From contig JAJZZT010000049.1 of assembly GCA_021797415.1 (NCBI GenBank), positions 1 through 9,551 of the forward strand: 9,551 nucleotides of DNA. The letters run 5' to 3'. The stretch comes from Bacillota bacterium (GTDB taxonomy: Bacteria; Bacillota; Bacilli; Alicyclobacillales; SLC66). Both the position numbers and the translations under genes were made by a program. Below are positions 1 to 6,354 of this stretch, piece by piece; within the stretch, counting starts at the first letter, position 1; the number at the start of each line of letters is the position of its first letter. The notes beneath the pieces were generated by a model, which saw only the letters and a program-made list of their open reading frames with translations, did not search any database and was not told the origin of the DNA.

Positions 1-807
1 ATTTATCAGGGGATGTTTAGCGCCGCGAGTGCTTTGGGGGCCAATCTTCTGCTTCATGACGCCCAGTCCGACGAGAACCGTCTGATAGCGGGCTTCACCG
101 AACTCAAGAGGCTTCAGTGCAAAGGCATCGTTTTTTTGAGCGCCCCCATCTCAAGGAAATTGGAAACTGCCATTTCGCGCGTGGGAATTCCCGTGGTCTT
201 TGCCCTTACGGAACCGCCGACAGGACTGTTTTCTTCATTTCGGGTTGACGAAGTGAAAGCTGCCTTTGACGCTGTGGCCCATCTCATTGTGCGGGGACAC
301 CGGAAAATTGCCATGATTTCCGGTCCTCTTGAAAACAGGGTCACGGGCACGGCGCGTTTTGGCGGCTACCAGCAGGCCCTGCAGCACTATGGGGTGGAGT
401 ACGATGAAAGGCGCATTGCATTTGGGAACTTTCGCTTTCGGGACGGATATGCGGCGATGGAAACGCTCTTGCCGGTTCTGCGCGCCGATCCATTTACGGC
501 GGTCTTTGCCGCGTCGGATGAAATGGCGATCGGCGCCATGCGCTGTCTTCACGACAACGGATTGCGGGTGCCTGAACACATGTCGATCGTTGGCTTTGAC
601 AACATTCCACTTGCTGAAATGGTGATCCCGGCCCTCTCGACGATTGCGCAGCCGTTTGCCGATATTGGAGCTGCCGCGGTGAACGGATTGCAGACGGGTC
701 TCGATCAGGATAAGTCATCCTTTCAGGCGGTGAAGCGGTATCTTCCTCATGTGCTTGTCGAAAGGGAATCGGTGCGCATGATTTCCGGCGACCGCCGCTG
801 CGAGTGA
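1..807 (+). CDS. LacI/GalR-family transcriptional regulator, C-terminal part (5' end outside window)
   Basis: This is the effector-binding core of a LacI/GalR-type repressor, a cytoplasmic DNA-binding protein that usually senses a sugar or related small molecule. The reading frame is open from base 1 (I-Y-Q-G precedes the first Met at base 13), so that Met is internal and the gene starts upstream. About 268 residues are present of the usual 330-340; the HTH head and hinge are missing off-window. Family marks seen are a GIVFLSAP strand, the GHRKIAMISGP segment that opens the second lobe, and the block AASDEMAIGAMRCL...VPEHMSIVGFDNIPLAEM...PALSTIAQP, followed by a C-terminal LVERESV strand. The ligand cannot be read from sequence. 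The next gene begins 85 bases downstream and encodes an unrelated secreted protein, so the regulated genes are probably upstream of the window. Confidence 0.93.
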   Translation: MYQGMFSAASALGANLLLHDAQSDENRLIAGFTELKRLQCKGIVFLSAPISRKLETAISRVGIPVVFALTEPPTGLFSSFRVDEVKAAFDAVAHLIVRGHRKIAMISGPLENRVTGTARFGGYQQALQHYGVEYDERRIAFGNFRFRDGYAAMETLLPVLRADPFTAVFAASDEMAIGAMRCLHDNGLRVPEHMSIVGFDNIPLAEMVIPALSTIAQPFADIGAAAVNGLQTGLDQDKSSFQAVKRYLPHVLVERESVRMISGDRRCE

Positions 808-810
808 GCA

Positions 811-870
811 GGATACGGCGGGACGTGTGCAATCCTGTAACCTTTTGCGTCCGGTATCCGTCTGTACAGG
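811..870. repeat. Imperfect inverted repeats between the LacI-type gene and the secreted-protein gene
   Basis: GGATAC (811-816) pairs with GTATCC (854-859). Inside it, GGACG (821-825) pairs with CGTCC (848-852), giving an 11-bp stem broken by an asymmetric internal loop with a 22-base terminal loop. A perfect 8-bp palindrome CTGTACAG lies at 862-869. No T-run follows, so it is not a canonical intrinsic terminator. It could be a transcript hairpin, an operator, or chance. No convincing sigma-A promoter is visible in this gap. Confidence 0.25.
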
Positions 871-879
871 AAAAACATC

Positions 880-886
880 AGGAGGT
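880..886 (+). promoter_or_regulatory. Ribosome binding site deciding the start of the secreted-protein gene
   Basis: AGGAGGT lies 6 bases before the ATG at 893. The frame is open further back to 827, but that earlier start has no comparable site, and starting at 893 puts a signal peptide at the very N terminus. Confidence 0.85.
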
Positions 887-892
887 CGCAAC

Positions 893-2704
893 ATGTTCCG
901 TTTCACCCGTCAGATGGCCGTCGGCTCGACAGCGCTCTGTGTGATGACCAGTCTCTGCGCCGCGCCCGCTGCGGCGGCCGCCATCCCCGGATCGCGCATC
1001 GCGCTTGTCAACGATCAGTTGGCCGGATACCTTCAAAGCCGCACCAAGGTTCCCATTCTGTTGCCCCAGTATCTCCCGCCGTCACTTTCCGGGACGGCGA
1101 CACACCTCACGGCGCAAGCCACGGCGAATGCCGGCCAATACTCCGTTCAATACTGGATGACGGTCCATCCGCAGGGAATCAACGGATCGCCCGCTTCGCT
1201 CACCGCCAACCCGGCGGATACGCAGGTGTTTTCTCTGCAGGGCCGGCGATTCGCATCGCCGCGAGTGGCCGTGTCCGCGCTGGCCCAGGCGGTATCGCCC
1301 TGGTACCGGGCGCCCGCTGGAAGCAGGGTCATGGAACCCCTCATTCCCGGATTTGACGCCGCCTACTATCCCGCCGTACACACGCTCGTCTGGCGAGAAG
1401 GCGACTGGACTATCGAGATTCACCAGGGGTCGCTCGCCAGTGACCTGTCGGAAGGACGGCTGGTGGACGCATCCCTCGCAACCTACGCGCTGCCTCCCTT
1501 TCCCGGAATTCTTGTGACGGCGCCCGCTCCGCACAGTCCGTCCGCCGCCTATTACGGAGAAGCGTATGCGCTGGCGTTCGCGGATGGAGCGAGCGTCTAT
1601 CGCGTCAATCCTTTCTACGTGCAGCCCGCCGCCAGCGCCAGCCCGTCGCCCGCCGCGCTGGACAGTCCGGACAATCTGGCCGCCGCCGCCAATAGTCTGG
1701 TGCCGCTGGCCGCCTTTTATACCTCGACCGCCGCGGGGTTGACGCTGCGCGCCGATCCGCAGACCATTCGGGTCGGCGGTCATGCGATGATCTCCGGCCA
1801 GGTTCAAAAGGCCAATGGCCATGGAGACCCCTACAGTTCTTTCAGCATGTACGGTCTTCCGCAGACTCAGAGTTTTCTGGATGGCACCACGAATCAAAAC
1901 GGCCAGTTCTCCCTGCGATTCGTCTTTCCGCACGTCGGTACGTACACGGTGGAAGCCAGCACTGGAAATATCAACCGCACTGTACGCATCCGCGTCCTGC
2001 CTGTCGCTCCGTCTTTCGGCAGCGCGGTCGTCGCATCCGCCCTGCAGGACATCGCCGGACATGCGCATCTTCCGTTGGCCGGTCCGTCCGTCTTGCCGGT
2101 CCGCTCAACCGGGTATCTCGCAGCCCGCGCATTTGTACAGCCGTCCGACTATGCGGTGACCGTGCTCCAGACCACCAGACCGCTTGCGGTCAATAGTCCG
2201 CAGATCGCCCATTACACAGCGCCGAACGCCGTCGTCGCCCAATTTGGCGGCATACGGTTGCCGATCGCGCAACCGGCTCCCGGCGCGCCTGACTACCTCT
2301 CGCTCTTGGCTGCGCACAACCCCGTGATGGCCAGGTTTCCGGCCAGCACCGCCACTGCCTATCCCGATCTTGGCCTCGGGATCCACGGAGCCGTCTATCG
2401 GCACGGCCAAAGCACCGTGCTGGACTGGGAGGAAGGCGACTGGACCGTCACGATCTCCGGCGGTGCGCTCGCTCAGGAGAAACAGGCGGCGATCCCTATC
2501 GTCGCGTATCTGCACCGCAATTTCCTGCCGCCGTATCCGGGCATCTTCGCCGTACAGTTGACCGGAGGCGCCAATCAGGCGCGAACCGAAATCGATTGGA
2601 TGAACGGCCACGTACTCTCCTACGTTAACAATCCTACGCCGGCTGCCAATAATCCTGTCGCCGCCGCCTCCATGGCCGTTTCGTGGCGTCTTTTTCAGCC
2701 GTGA
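893..2704 (+). CDS. Secreted protein with duplicated A domains flanking an Ig-like domain; unrecognised family
   Basis: I do not recognise the family. The 603-residue product starts with a Sec-type signal peptide: basic MFRFTRQ, a hydrophobic stretch at about residues 8-22, then an Ala-rich run with a likely AxA cleavage site near residues 24-30. No cysteine lipobox, sorting motif or C-terminal anchor is seen, so it is probably released or loosely wall-associated. Domain A (about 35-245) and domain A' (about 395-585) look like copies. VWREGDWTIEIHQG (166-179) matches LDWEEGDWTVTISGG (510-524). LPPFPGI (200-206) matches LPPYPGI (545-551). A later strand ending SVYRVN (235-239) matches LSYVNN (575-580). 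Between them, residues about 282-370 look like an Ig-like beta-sandwich: LRADPQTIRVGGHAMISGQV, then NQNGQFSLRFVFPHVGTYTVEAS. The linker at 246-280 is Ala/Pro/Ser-rich. A role in the cell envelope or ligand binding is inference; no catalytic signature is visible. Confidence 0.85.
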   Translation: MFRFTRQMAVGSTALCVMTSLCAAPAAAAAIPGSRIALVNDQLAGYLQSRTKVPILLPQYLPPSLSGTATHLTAQATANAGQYSVQYWMTVHPQGINGSPASLTANPADTQVFSLQGRRFASPRVAVSALAQAVSPWYRAPAGSRVMEPLIPGFDAAYYPAVHTLVWREGDWTIEIHQGSLASDLSEGRLVDASLATYALPPFPGILVTAPAPHSPSAAYYGEAYALAFADGASVYRVNPFYVQPAASASPSPAALDSPDNLAAAANSLVPLAAFYTSTAAGLTLRADPQTIRVGGHAMISGQVQKANGHGDPYSSFSMYGLPQTQSFLDGTTNQNGQFSLRFVFPHVGTYTVEASTGNINRTVRIRVLPVAPSFGSAVVASALQDIAGHAHLPLAGPSVLPVRSTGYLAARAFVQPSDYAVTVLQTTRPLAVNSPQIAHYTAPNAVVAQFGGIRLPIAQPAPGAPDYLSLLAAHNPVMARFPASTATAYPDLGLGIHGAVYRHGQSTVLDWEEGDWTVTISGGALAQEKQAAIPIVAYLHRNFLPPYPGIFAVQLTGGANQARTEIDWMNGHVLSYVNNPTPAANNPVAAASMAVSWRLFQP

Positions 2705-2725
2705 GGCGTTCTTGAATTCCTTCGG

Positions 2726-2775
2726 CGGTGATCTCCAAAGAGTTGACGGTGATCTCCAGATCCGACGGTGATCTG
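2726..2775. repeat. Three phased direct repeats upstream of the metal-efflux promoter
   Basis: The unit CGGTGATCT(CCA) occurs three times, beginning at 2726, 2747 and 2766. The first two copies match over 12 bases (CGGTGATCTCCA); the third matches over the first 9 only. Start-to-start spacing is 21 and 19 bases, about two helical turns, so the copies would lie on the same face of the DNA. They end just before the -35 box at 2780. This suggests binding sites for an unidentified regulator, but slippage-derived repeats are possible. Confidence 0.6.
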
Positions 2776-2779
2776 TGTA

Positions 2780-2808
2780 TTGACGCACTTGGGAGATGGG
2801 TCTATGAT
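2780..2808 (+). promoter_or_regulatory. Sigma-A type promoter of the metal sensor-CDF operon
   Basis: The -35 box TTGACG (2780-2785) and -10 box TATGAT (2803-2808) are separated by exactly 17 bases. The predicted transcript start is near 2815, giving a leader of about 42 bases before the ATG at 2857. Confidence 0.75.
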
Positions 2809-2830
2809 GGAGTCGTAATCAGTAAATGAA

Positions 2831-2844
2831 TATATGCTCATATA
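2831..2844. promoter_or_regulatory. ArsR/SmtB-type operator palindrome
   Basis: TATATG (2831-2836) and CATATA (2839-2844) form a perfect 6-bp inverted repeat around CT. The site sits between the predicted transcript start and the sensor gene, where a bound repressor would block transcription. AT-rich TATATG/CATATA-like arms are typical of operators for CzrA/SmtB-type zinc sensors, so autoregulation by the next gene is likely. Confidence 0.7.
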
Positions 2845-2856
2845 GAGGTGTTGCAA

Positions 2857-3231
2857 ATGGCCGCCCGTTTGGATGATGTCTGTTGCGGTGGTTCGCATTC
2901 GGATGCGGTTGCCGATGTCCGGTCGGGTCAATTGACGGAACCGCTCGTGCTCAGTCTGGCGGAGGCGTTCAAGGCCCTGGCCGATCCGACCCGGATTCGC
3001 ATATTGCATGGTCTGCTCCGGCGCGAACTGTGCGTGTGCGACCTGGCCGAAGTGCTTGGCATGACACAGTCGGCGGTGTCCCACCAACTGCGGTACTTGC
3101 GGACGCTGCGCATCGTGAAGAACCGGCGGGAGGGCAATACGATCTACTACACGTGCGACGATGCGCACATTGCGGGTCTTCTGCAGATGGGCATCGACCA
3201 CGCCATGCATGCCGAGGCGAATGAAGAATGA
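2857..3231 (+). CDS. ArsR/SmtB-family metal-sensing repressor (CadC/CzrA-like)
   Basis: This is a 124-residue winged-helix repressor that releases its operator when it binds metal. The HTH core runs from about 36 to 95: LADPTRIRIL (41-50), then DLAEVLGMTQSAVSHQLRYLR, with a wing near 91-98. Two metal sites of this family are visible. The alpha-3N signature ELCVCDLA has Cys59 and Cys61, and Cys9/Cys10 near the N terminus could complete it as in CadC. The alpha-5 signature has Asp102, His104, His115 and His118, spaced exactly as the zinc ligands of CzrA. Likely inducers are Zn(II) and Cd(II), possibly Pb(II) or Co(II). I chose the ATG at 2857 because AGAGGTG (2844-2850) lies 6 bases upstream; an in-frame GTG at 2848 overlaps that site. 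The stop overlaps the start of the CDF gene (ATGA), so the two are co-translated. A symbol such as cadC or czrA would be a guess. Confidence 0.93.
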   Translation: MAARLDDVCCGGSHSDAVADVRSGQLTEPLVLSLAEAFKALADPTRIRILHGLLRRELCVCDLAEVLGMTQSAVSHQLRYLRTLRIVKNRREGNTIYYTCDDAHIAGLLQMGIDHAMHAEANEE

Positions 3232-4211
3232 GCCTGATGGAAGAGAAGCGGCGAGGAGATCGGCAGTCCCGCTCCGGCGGTCATGACGGCCATGTCCATG
3301 ATCATGGCGGCATGCTTCATTCGCATGCGCCTGCCGGCAGGATGAAGGTGGCGTTTTTGCTGACGCTGTTCATTCTCGCGGTGGAGTTCGCCGGCGGATT
3401 GCTGTCGCACAGCCTGGCGCTCCTGTCGGACGCAGGCCATGTGCTGACGGATATTGCCGCTTTGGGGCTGTCCTGGTACGCCCTGCGACAGGCGGAAAAA
3501 CCGTCTGATGAACGCATGACGTTCGGTTATCATCGCTCAGGGATATTGGCGGCGCTGATCAATGGGATCTCGCTGATGCTGATCACCCTGTGGATTCTGT
3601 GGGAAGCATTCCAGCGGTTTCAGCATCCGCAACCCGTGCAGAGCGCCTGGATGTTCGCGGGCGCCGGCGTCGGTCTGGCGCTGAATCTCTATCTTGGTTT
3701 GGGGATGCACAAGGATGACAATATCAACGTAAAAAGCGCCGTCATGCATATGCTCGGAGACGCCGCAGCTTCGGCCGGCGTGATTGCGGGCGGATTTGTG
3801 ATGCTTGCCACGAAGTGGTATGTGGTCGATCCCATCCTCAGTGTTTTGATTGCCGCTTTGATTGCCATTGGCGCCTGGCGTATCGTCGGGCAGACTCTGG
3901 CCGTTCTCATGGAGGGTACTCCGCGTGGCGTGTCATTTCAATCGGTGGTAGCGGAAATCAAGACAGCGGCGGGCGTCCGGGAAGTTCACGACGTGCACAT
4001 GTGGTGTATTGCGAGCGGGCGCAACGCGCTGTCGTGTCACCTGGTGCTGGACGGGACGATGACGATTCGCGAGGGGCAATCCATCCTGCGCGATCTGGAG
4101 CACCGTCTGGCCCATCTGGGAATCGGGCATGTCACCATCCAGATGGAAGACGCCGATCATCCGCACGAGCAGTCTGAACTTTGCGCGCCGGAACCTGTTC
4201 ACGAGCACTGA
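3228..4211 (+). CDS. czcD: Cation diffusion facilitator (CDF) family metal efflux pump, CzcD/ZitB-like
   Basis: This 327-residue inner-membrane antiporter exports Zn(II)-like divalent cations in exchange for protons. A His-rich cytosolic head precedes the membrane part (His19, 22, 24, 26, 31, 33). Six membrane segments follow at roughly 39-60, 64-84, 107-126, 138-158, 178-195 and 200-220. The transport-site quartet is intact: His71 and Asp75 in segment 2 (SDAGHVLTD) and His174 and Asp178 in segment 5 (MHMLGD). The HD/HD arrangement is the one associated with zinc/cadmium selectivity. The C-terminal cytosolic domain carries HDVHMWCIASG (254-264), with His254, His257 and His301 as likely regulatory metal ligands, and a His-rich tail. 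The start codon overlaps the repressor stop, placing it under the same promoter and operator. The family and role are well supported; the exact metal and symbol are inferred. Confidence 0.93.
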   Translation: MSLMEEKRRGDRQSRSGGHDGHVHDHGGMLHSHAPAGRMKVAFLLTLFILAVEFAGGLLSHSLALLSDAGHVLTDIAALGLSWYALRQAEKPSDERMTFGYHRSGILAALINGISLMLITLWILWEAFQRFQHPQPVQSAWMFAGAGVGLALNLYLGLGMHKDDNINVKSAVMHMLGDAAASAGVIAGGFVMLATKWYVVDPILSVLIAALIAIGAWRIVGQTLAVLMEGTPRGVSFQSVVAEIKTAAGVREVHDVHMWCIASGRNALSCHLVLDGTMTIREGQSILRDLEHRLAHLGIGHVTIQMEDADHPHEQSELCAPEPVHEH

Positions 4212-4223
4212 CTGTGTACGTCT

Positions 4224-4266
4224 GCAGGTATTTGCCTGCTCCCTTTGAACAGGCTCCGATGCGGAG
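4224..4266. other. Two small hairpins between convergent genes
   Basis: The 83-base gap between the CDF gene and the convergent reductase holds GCAGGT/GCCTGC (4224-4239, 6-bp stem with one G-T pair) and CTCCG/CGGAG (4254-4266, 5-bp stem, 3-base loop). Neither is followed by a T-run on either strand, so terminator function is doubtful. Confidence 0.25.
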
Positions 4267-4294
4267 ATGCGGCAAGGCTTATACGGAGCGGCGA

Positions 4295-5275
4295 TCACTG
4301 CGGGCCAACGACTGGATGCGGTACATACGGCTCCTCGAGCAAGGCCACTTCCTCGGGCGATAACCCGATTGCAAGAGCGGCGACCGCATCGTCCAGATGA
4401 GACCCTTTCGTGGCGCCAATAATGGGGGCTGTCACCGGAGCCTTTTGCAGTAACCAGGCCAGTGCGATGTGCGAACGGGCAACGCCATGTCTTTTTGCCA
4501 ACTCTGCCACGCGCTGCACGATGGATTGGTCCGCGCCGGCCATCGCATCGTATTTCCTTCTTTGCGTTTGATCGGTCTGCTCCCGAAGCGATGCCTCTGA
4601 ACTGTCGCGTGTCAGCCTTCCGGATGCCAGCGGACTGTAGGGAATGACGCCGATTCTTTCTTCCCTGCACAGCGGCAGCATTTCCCTTTCTTCCTCCCTA
4701 TAAATAAGGTTCAAATGGTTCTGCATGGATACAAAGCGAGTCCACCCGTGTTTTTCGGCGACATGCAACGCCTTCAAGAACTGCCAGGCGTACATCGCCG
4801 ATGCGCCGATGTATCGCGCCTTTCCCGCCTTCACGATGTCGTGCAGCGCCTCCATCGTTTCCTCAATCGGCGTAGCGTAATCCCAGCGGTGAATTTGATA
4901 CAGATCGACATAGTCGGTTCCCAATCGTTTGAGACTCTTGTCAATTTCACTCATGATCGCCTTGCGTGAAAGCCCGGCGCCATTTGGGCCTTCATGCATG
5001 CGGGAATAGACCTTGGTCGCGAGCACAATCTCGTCCCGCCTGGCATAATCGTTTAGTGCCCGTCCCACGATTTCCTCGCTGGTTCCGTCGGAATACACGT
5101 TCGCCGTATCAAAGAAGTTGATGCCGAGTTCCAGGGCTTTTTTGATGACCGGGCGGCTGTGCTCTTCATCAATGACCCAGGGATGAATCCAGCGCTCGGC
5201 TACACCAAAGCCCATACATCCAAGACAAATCCGGGATACGTCCAGTCCGGTATGGCCAAGTTTCACGTAGTCCAT
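4295..5275 (-). CDS. Aldo/keto reductase, YajO-like
   Basis: This is a 326-residue cytosolic NADPH-dependent oxidoreductase with the (beta/alpha)8 barrel of the AKR superfamily. The catalytic tetrad is complete: Asp56 and Tyr61 (FFDTANVYSDG), Lys88 (LATKVY) and His129 (YQIHRWD). It resembles Escherichia coli YajO closely from memory: the start LGHTGLDVSRICLGCMGFG, SEEIVGRAL, the long block around LIYREEEREMLPLC, and the tail PHPVVG. YajO has been linked to forming 1-deoxyxylulose 5-phosphate, but the substrate here is unknown. The Met at 5275 is preferred because an AAGGAGG site precedes it by 9 bases; the frame extends back to 5335 without such a site. The gene is divergent from the DeoR-type regulator across a 287-base region, so it may belong to the same regulon. 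Confidence 0.93.
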   Translation of the reverse strand: MDYVKLGHTGLDVSRICLGCMGFGVAERWIHPWVIDEEHSRPVIKKALELGINFFDTANVYSDGTSEEIVGRALNDYARRDEIVLATKVYSRMHEGPNGAGLSRKAIMSEIDKSLKRLGTDYVDLYQIHRWDYATPIEETMEALHDIVKAGKARYIGASAMYAWQFLKALHVAEKHGWTRFVSMQNHLNLIYREEEREMLPLCREERIGVIPYSPLASGRLTRDSSEASLREQTDQTQRRKYDAMAGADQSIVQRVAELAKRHGVARSHIALAWLLQKAPVTAPIIGATKGSHLDDAVAALAIGLSPEEVALLEEPYVPHPVVGPQ

Positions 5276-5284
5276 TGCAGGTTT

Positions 5285-5291
5285 CCTCCTT
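5285..5291 (-). promoter_or_regulatory. Ribosome binding site of the aldo/keto reductase
   Basis: On the minus strand this reads AAGGAGG, 9 bases before the ATG whose first base is 5275. It rules out the longer frame starting at 5335. Confidence 0.85.
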
Positions 5292-5308
5292 ATTTCTGAG
5301 AATTCCAT

Positions 5309-5328
5309 CGGAAGCGACCGGAAGCGAT
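5309..5328. repeat. Tandem 10-bp duplication in the reductase leader
   Basis: CGGAAGCGAC (5309-5318) is followed directly by CGGAAGCGAT (5319-5328), with one mismatch. It lies between the predicted reductase promoter and its ribosome binding site. Confidence 0.55.
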
Positions 5329-5358
5329 CGATCATTGGCTATTATTGAATCCGTTTTT

Positions 5359-5388
5359 ATTATCATCGAAACCGTGCGGCAAACGCAA
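5359..5388 (-). promoter_or_regulatory. Putative sigma-A promoter for the aldo/keto reductase
   Basis: Read on the minus strand, TTGCGT (5388-5383) and GATAAT (5364-5359) are 18 bases apart. The predicted leader is about 75 bases. The -10 is good and the -35 moderate; no stronger minus-strand candidate was found in this gap. Confidence 0.5.
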
Positions 5389-5479
5389 TGTCATGGAATG
5401 AGCATTTGCCCCGGTTTTAATATTTTGTAATAAATTTCTTGTATAGCCGTCGAGACAGAACAGGAATTATCGATTGATT

Positions 5480-5544
5480 TTGACTGATATAATTTCGAAT
5501 ATGACCGATATTGACTAAATAATCGGGAATAGAATATTATTCGA
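5480..5544. promoter_or_regulatory. Probable operator region for the DeoR-family repressor
   Basis: TTGACT occurs at 5480-5485 and 5511-5516, 31 bases apart (about three helical turns). Two inverted repeats are nested here: TCGAATA (5495-5501) with TATTCGA (5538-5544), and CCGAT (5505-5509) with ATCGG (5522-5526). The right outer arm overlaps the predicted -10 box, so a bound repressor could block transcription. Which element is the true operator is not decidable by eye. Confidence 0.45.
5511..5540 (+). promoter_or_regulatory. Putative sigma-A promoter of the DeoR-permease operon
   Basis: TTGACT (5511-5516) and TATTAT (5535-5540) are 18 bases apart. The predicted start near 5547 would leave only about 16 leader bases, just enough to include the ribosome binding site. 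A perfect TATAAT at 5488-5493 is an alternative -10, but it has no recognisable -35. Confidence 0.45.
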
Positions 5545-5546
5545 TC

Positions 5547-5557
5547 AAGGGAGGTGA
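5547..5557 (+). promoter_or_regulatory. Ribosome binding site of the DeoR-type regulator
   Basis: AAGGGAGGTGA is nearly complementary to the 16S rRNA 3' end and ends 5 bases before the ATG at 5563. An in-frame GTG at 5554 lies inside this site and is therefore not the start. Confidence 0.85.
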
Positions 5558-5562
5558 TTGCT

Positions 5563-6318
5563 ATGCTGACGGCGCGGCAAAAATCCATCTTAGAACTCAT
5601 ACAGGATGATCAACTCGTTACGGTGGATGTGTTGTCGGCCCGGTTGCGCGTGTCTGAGGCGACCATCCGGAGGGACCTGGCTTCTCTTGAGCGAGAAGGG
5701 CTTGTCAACCGGACCTGGGGCGGGGCGACTCCAGCCGCGGGTGTGGGTTTCGAACCCTTTGTGCTCGAACGCTCTACCTACTTTCAGGAGGAAAAACAAG
5801 CCATCGCCCGGGCGGCCGTCAAATTGATTGAAGAGGGCGATGTCATTGCGCTGGACGTAGGCAGCACGTGTATGGAACTGGCAAAACTGCTCGACCGTTT
5901 CAAGCGAATCACAGTATTTACAAATAGCTTGCTTACAGCTCAAATACTGGGCGGATTCAGCTTTACCGTCTATCTCATCGGGGGGCGCTTGCGACCCGGG
6001 GAATTTTCGATGGTCGGACCCACTGCCCGTGAGACCGCCGGCCGATTCAATTACGACAAGTTTTTCATGGGCATTGCCGGGCTCCATCTCGAAAATGGGC
6101 CCACAGACTTTAATCTGGACGATGTGGAAATTAAACAGTCATTTCTGAAACAGGCCAAACGCCGCATCGCCTTATTGGATCACAGTAAGATTGGTCAGGT
6201 TTCCCTGGCTTCCATCTGCAATATTCGCGACCTGACAGACGTTGTCACGGACGGCGCGGTGTCGGAAAGCGAGATTGGAATCATGGAAGAACAAGGGGTG
6301 TGTGTAACGCGCGGGTAG
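5563..6318 (+). CDS. DeoR-family transcriptional repressor
   Basis: This is a 251-residue DNA-binding regulator of the DeoR/GlpR type, normally a repressor released by a phosphorylated sugar or related metabolite. The N-terminal winged HTH (1-56) has the family signature: VDVLSARLRVSEATIRRDLASLEREGLVNRTWGGA (recognition helix about 31-42). The C-terminal sensor domain (about 75-230), related to sugar-phosphate isomerases, has LDVGST (97-102), NS (121-122), IGGRLRPGEFSMVGP (139-153), MGIAGL (169-174), DDVEIKQ (186-192) and LLDHSKIG (204-211). All expected sensor motifs are present, so it should be functional. The permease gene follows after 36 bases without a visible promoter, suggesting co-transcription and autoregulation. 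The effector cannot be deduced; the downstream amino-acid-type permease is unusual for a sugar-phosphate-sensing family. Confidence 0.93.
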   Translation: MLTARQKSILELIQDDQLVTVDVLSARLRVSEATIRRDLASLEREGLVNRTWGGATPAAGVGFEPFVLERSTYFQEEKQAIARAAVKLIEEGDVIALDVGSTCMELAKLLDRFKRITVFTNSLLTAQILGGFSFTVYLIGGRLRPGEFSMVGPTARETAGRFNYDKFFMGIAGLHLENGPTDFNLDDVEIKQSFLKQAKRRIALLDHSKIGQVSLASICNIRDLTDVVTDGAVSESEIGIMEEQGVCVTRG

Positions 6319-6354
6319 AGAGAAAATAATGATCACGAGTGGGGTGAAATTGGC

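Noticed and set aside
1082..2068. Long minus-strand open frame (328 codons) opposite the secreted-protein gene
   Set aside because: It is Arg/Gly-rich with no domain, lies antisense to a well-supported gene with signal peptide and ribosome binding site, and is typical of GC-rich codon shadows.
2726..2775. Possible CRISPR array
   Set aside because: The units are only 9-12 bases with 7-10-base gaps and there are three of them; no cas genes are nearby.
2105..2788. Minus-strand open frame (227 codons) covering the end of the secreted-protein gene and the repeats
   Set aside because: Its composition is highly charged and Arg-rich with no recognisable motif; it is a shadow of the real frame.
4224..4266. 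Possible bidirectional terminator between the convergent genes
   Set aside because: Both stems are short and lack T-runs on either strand; listed only as weak hairpins.
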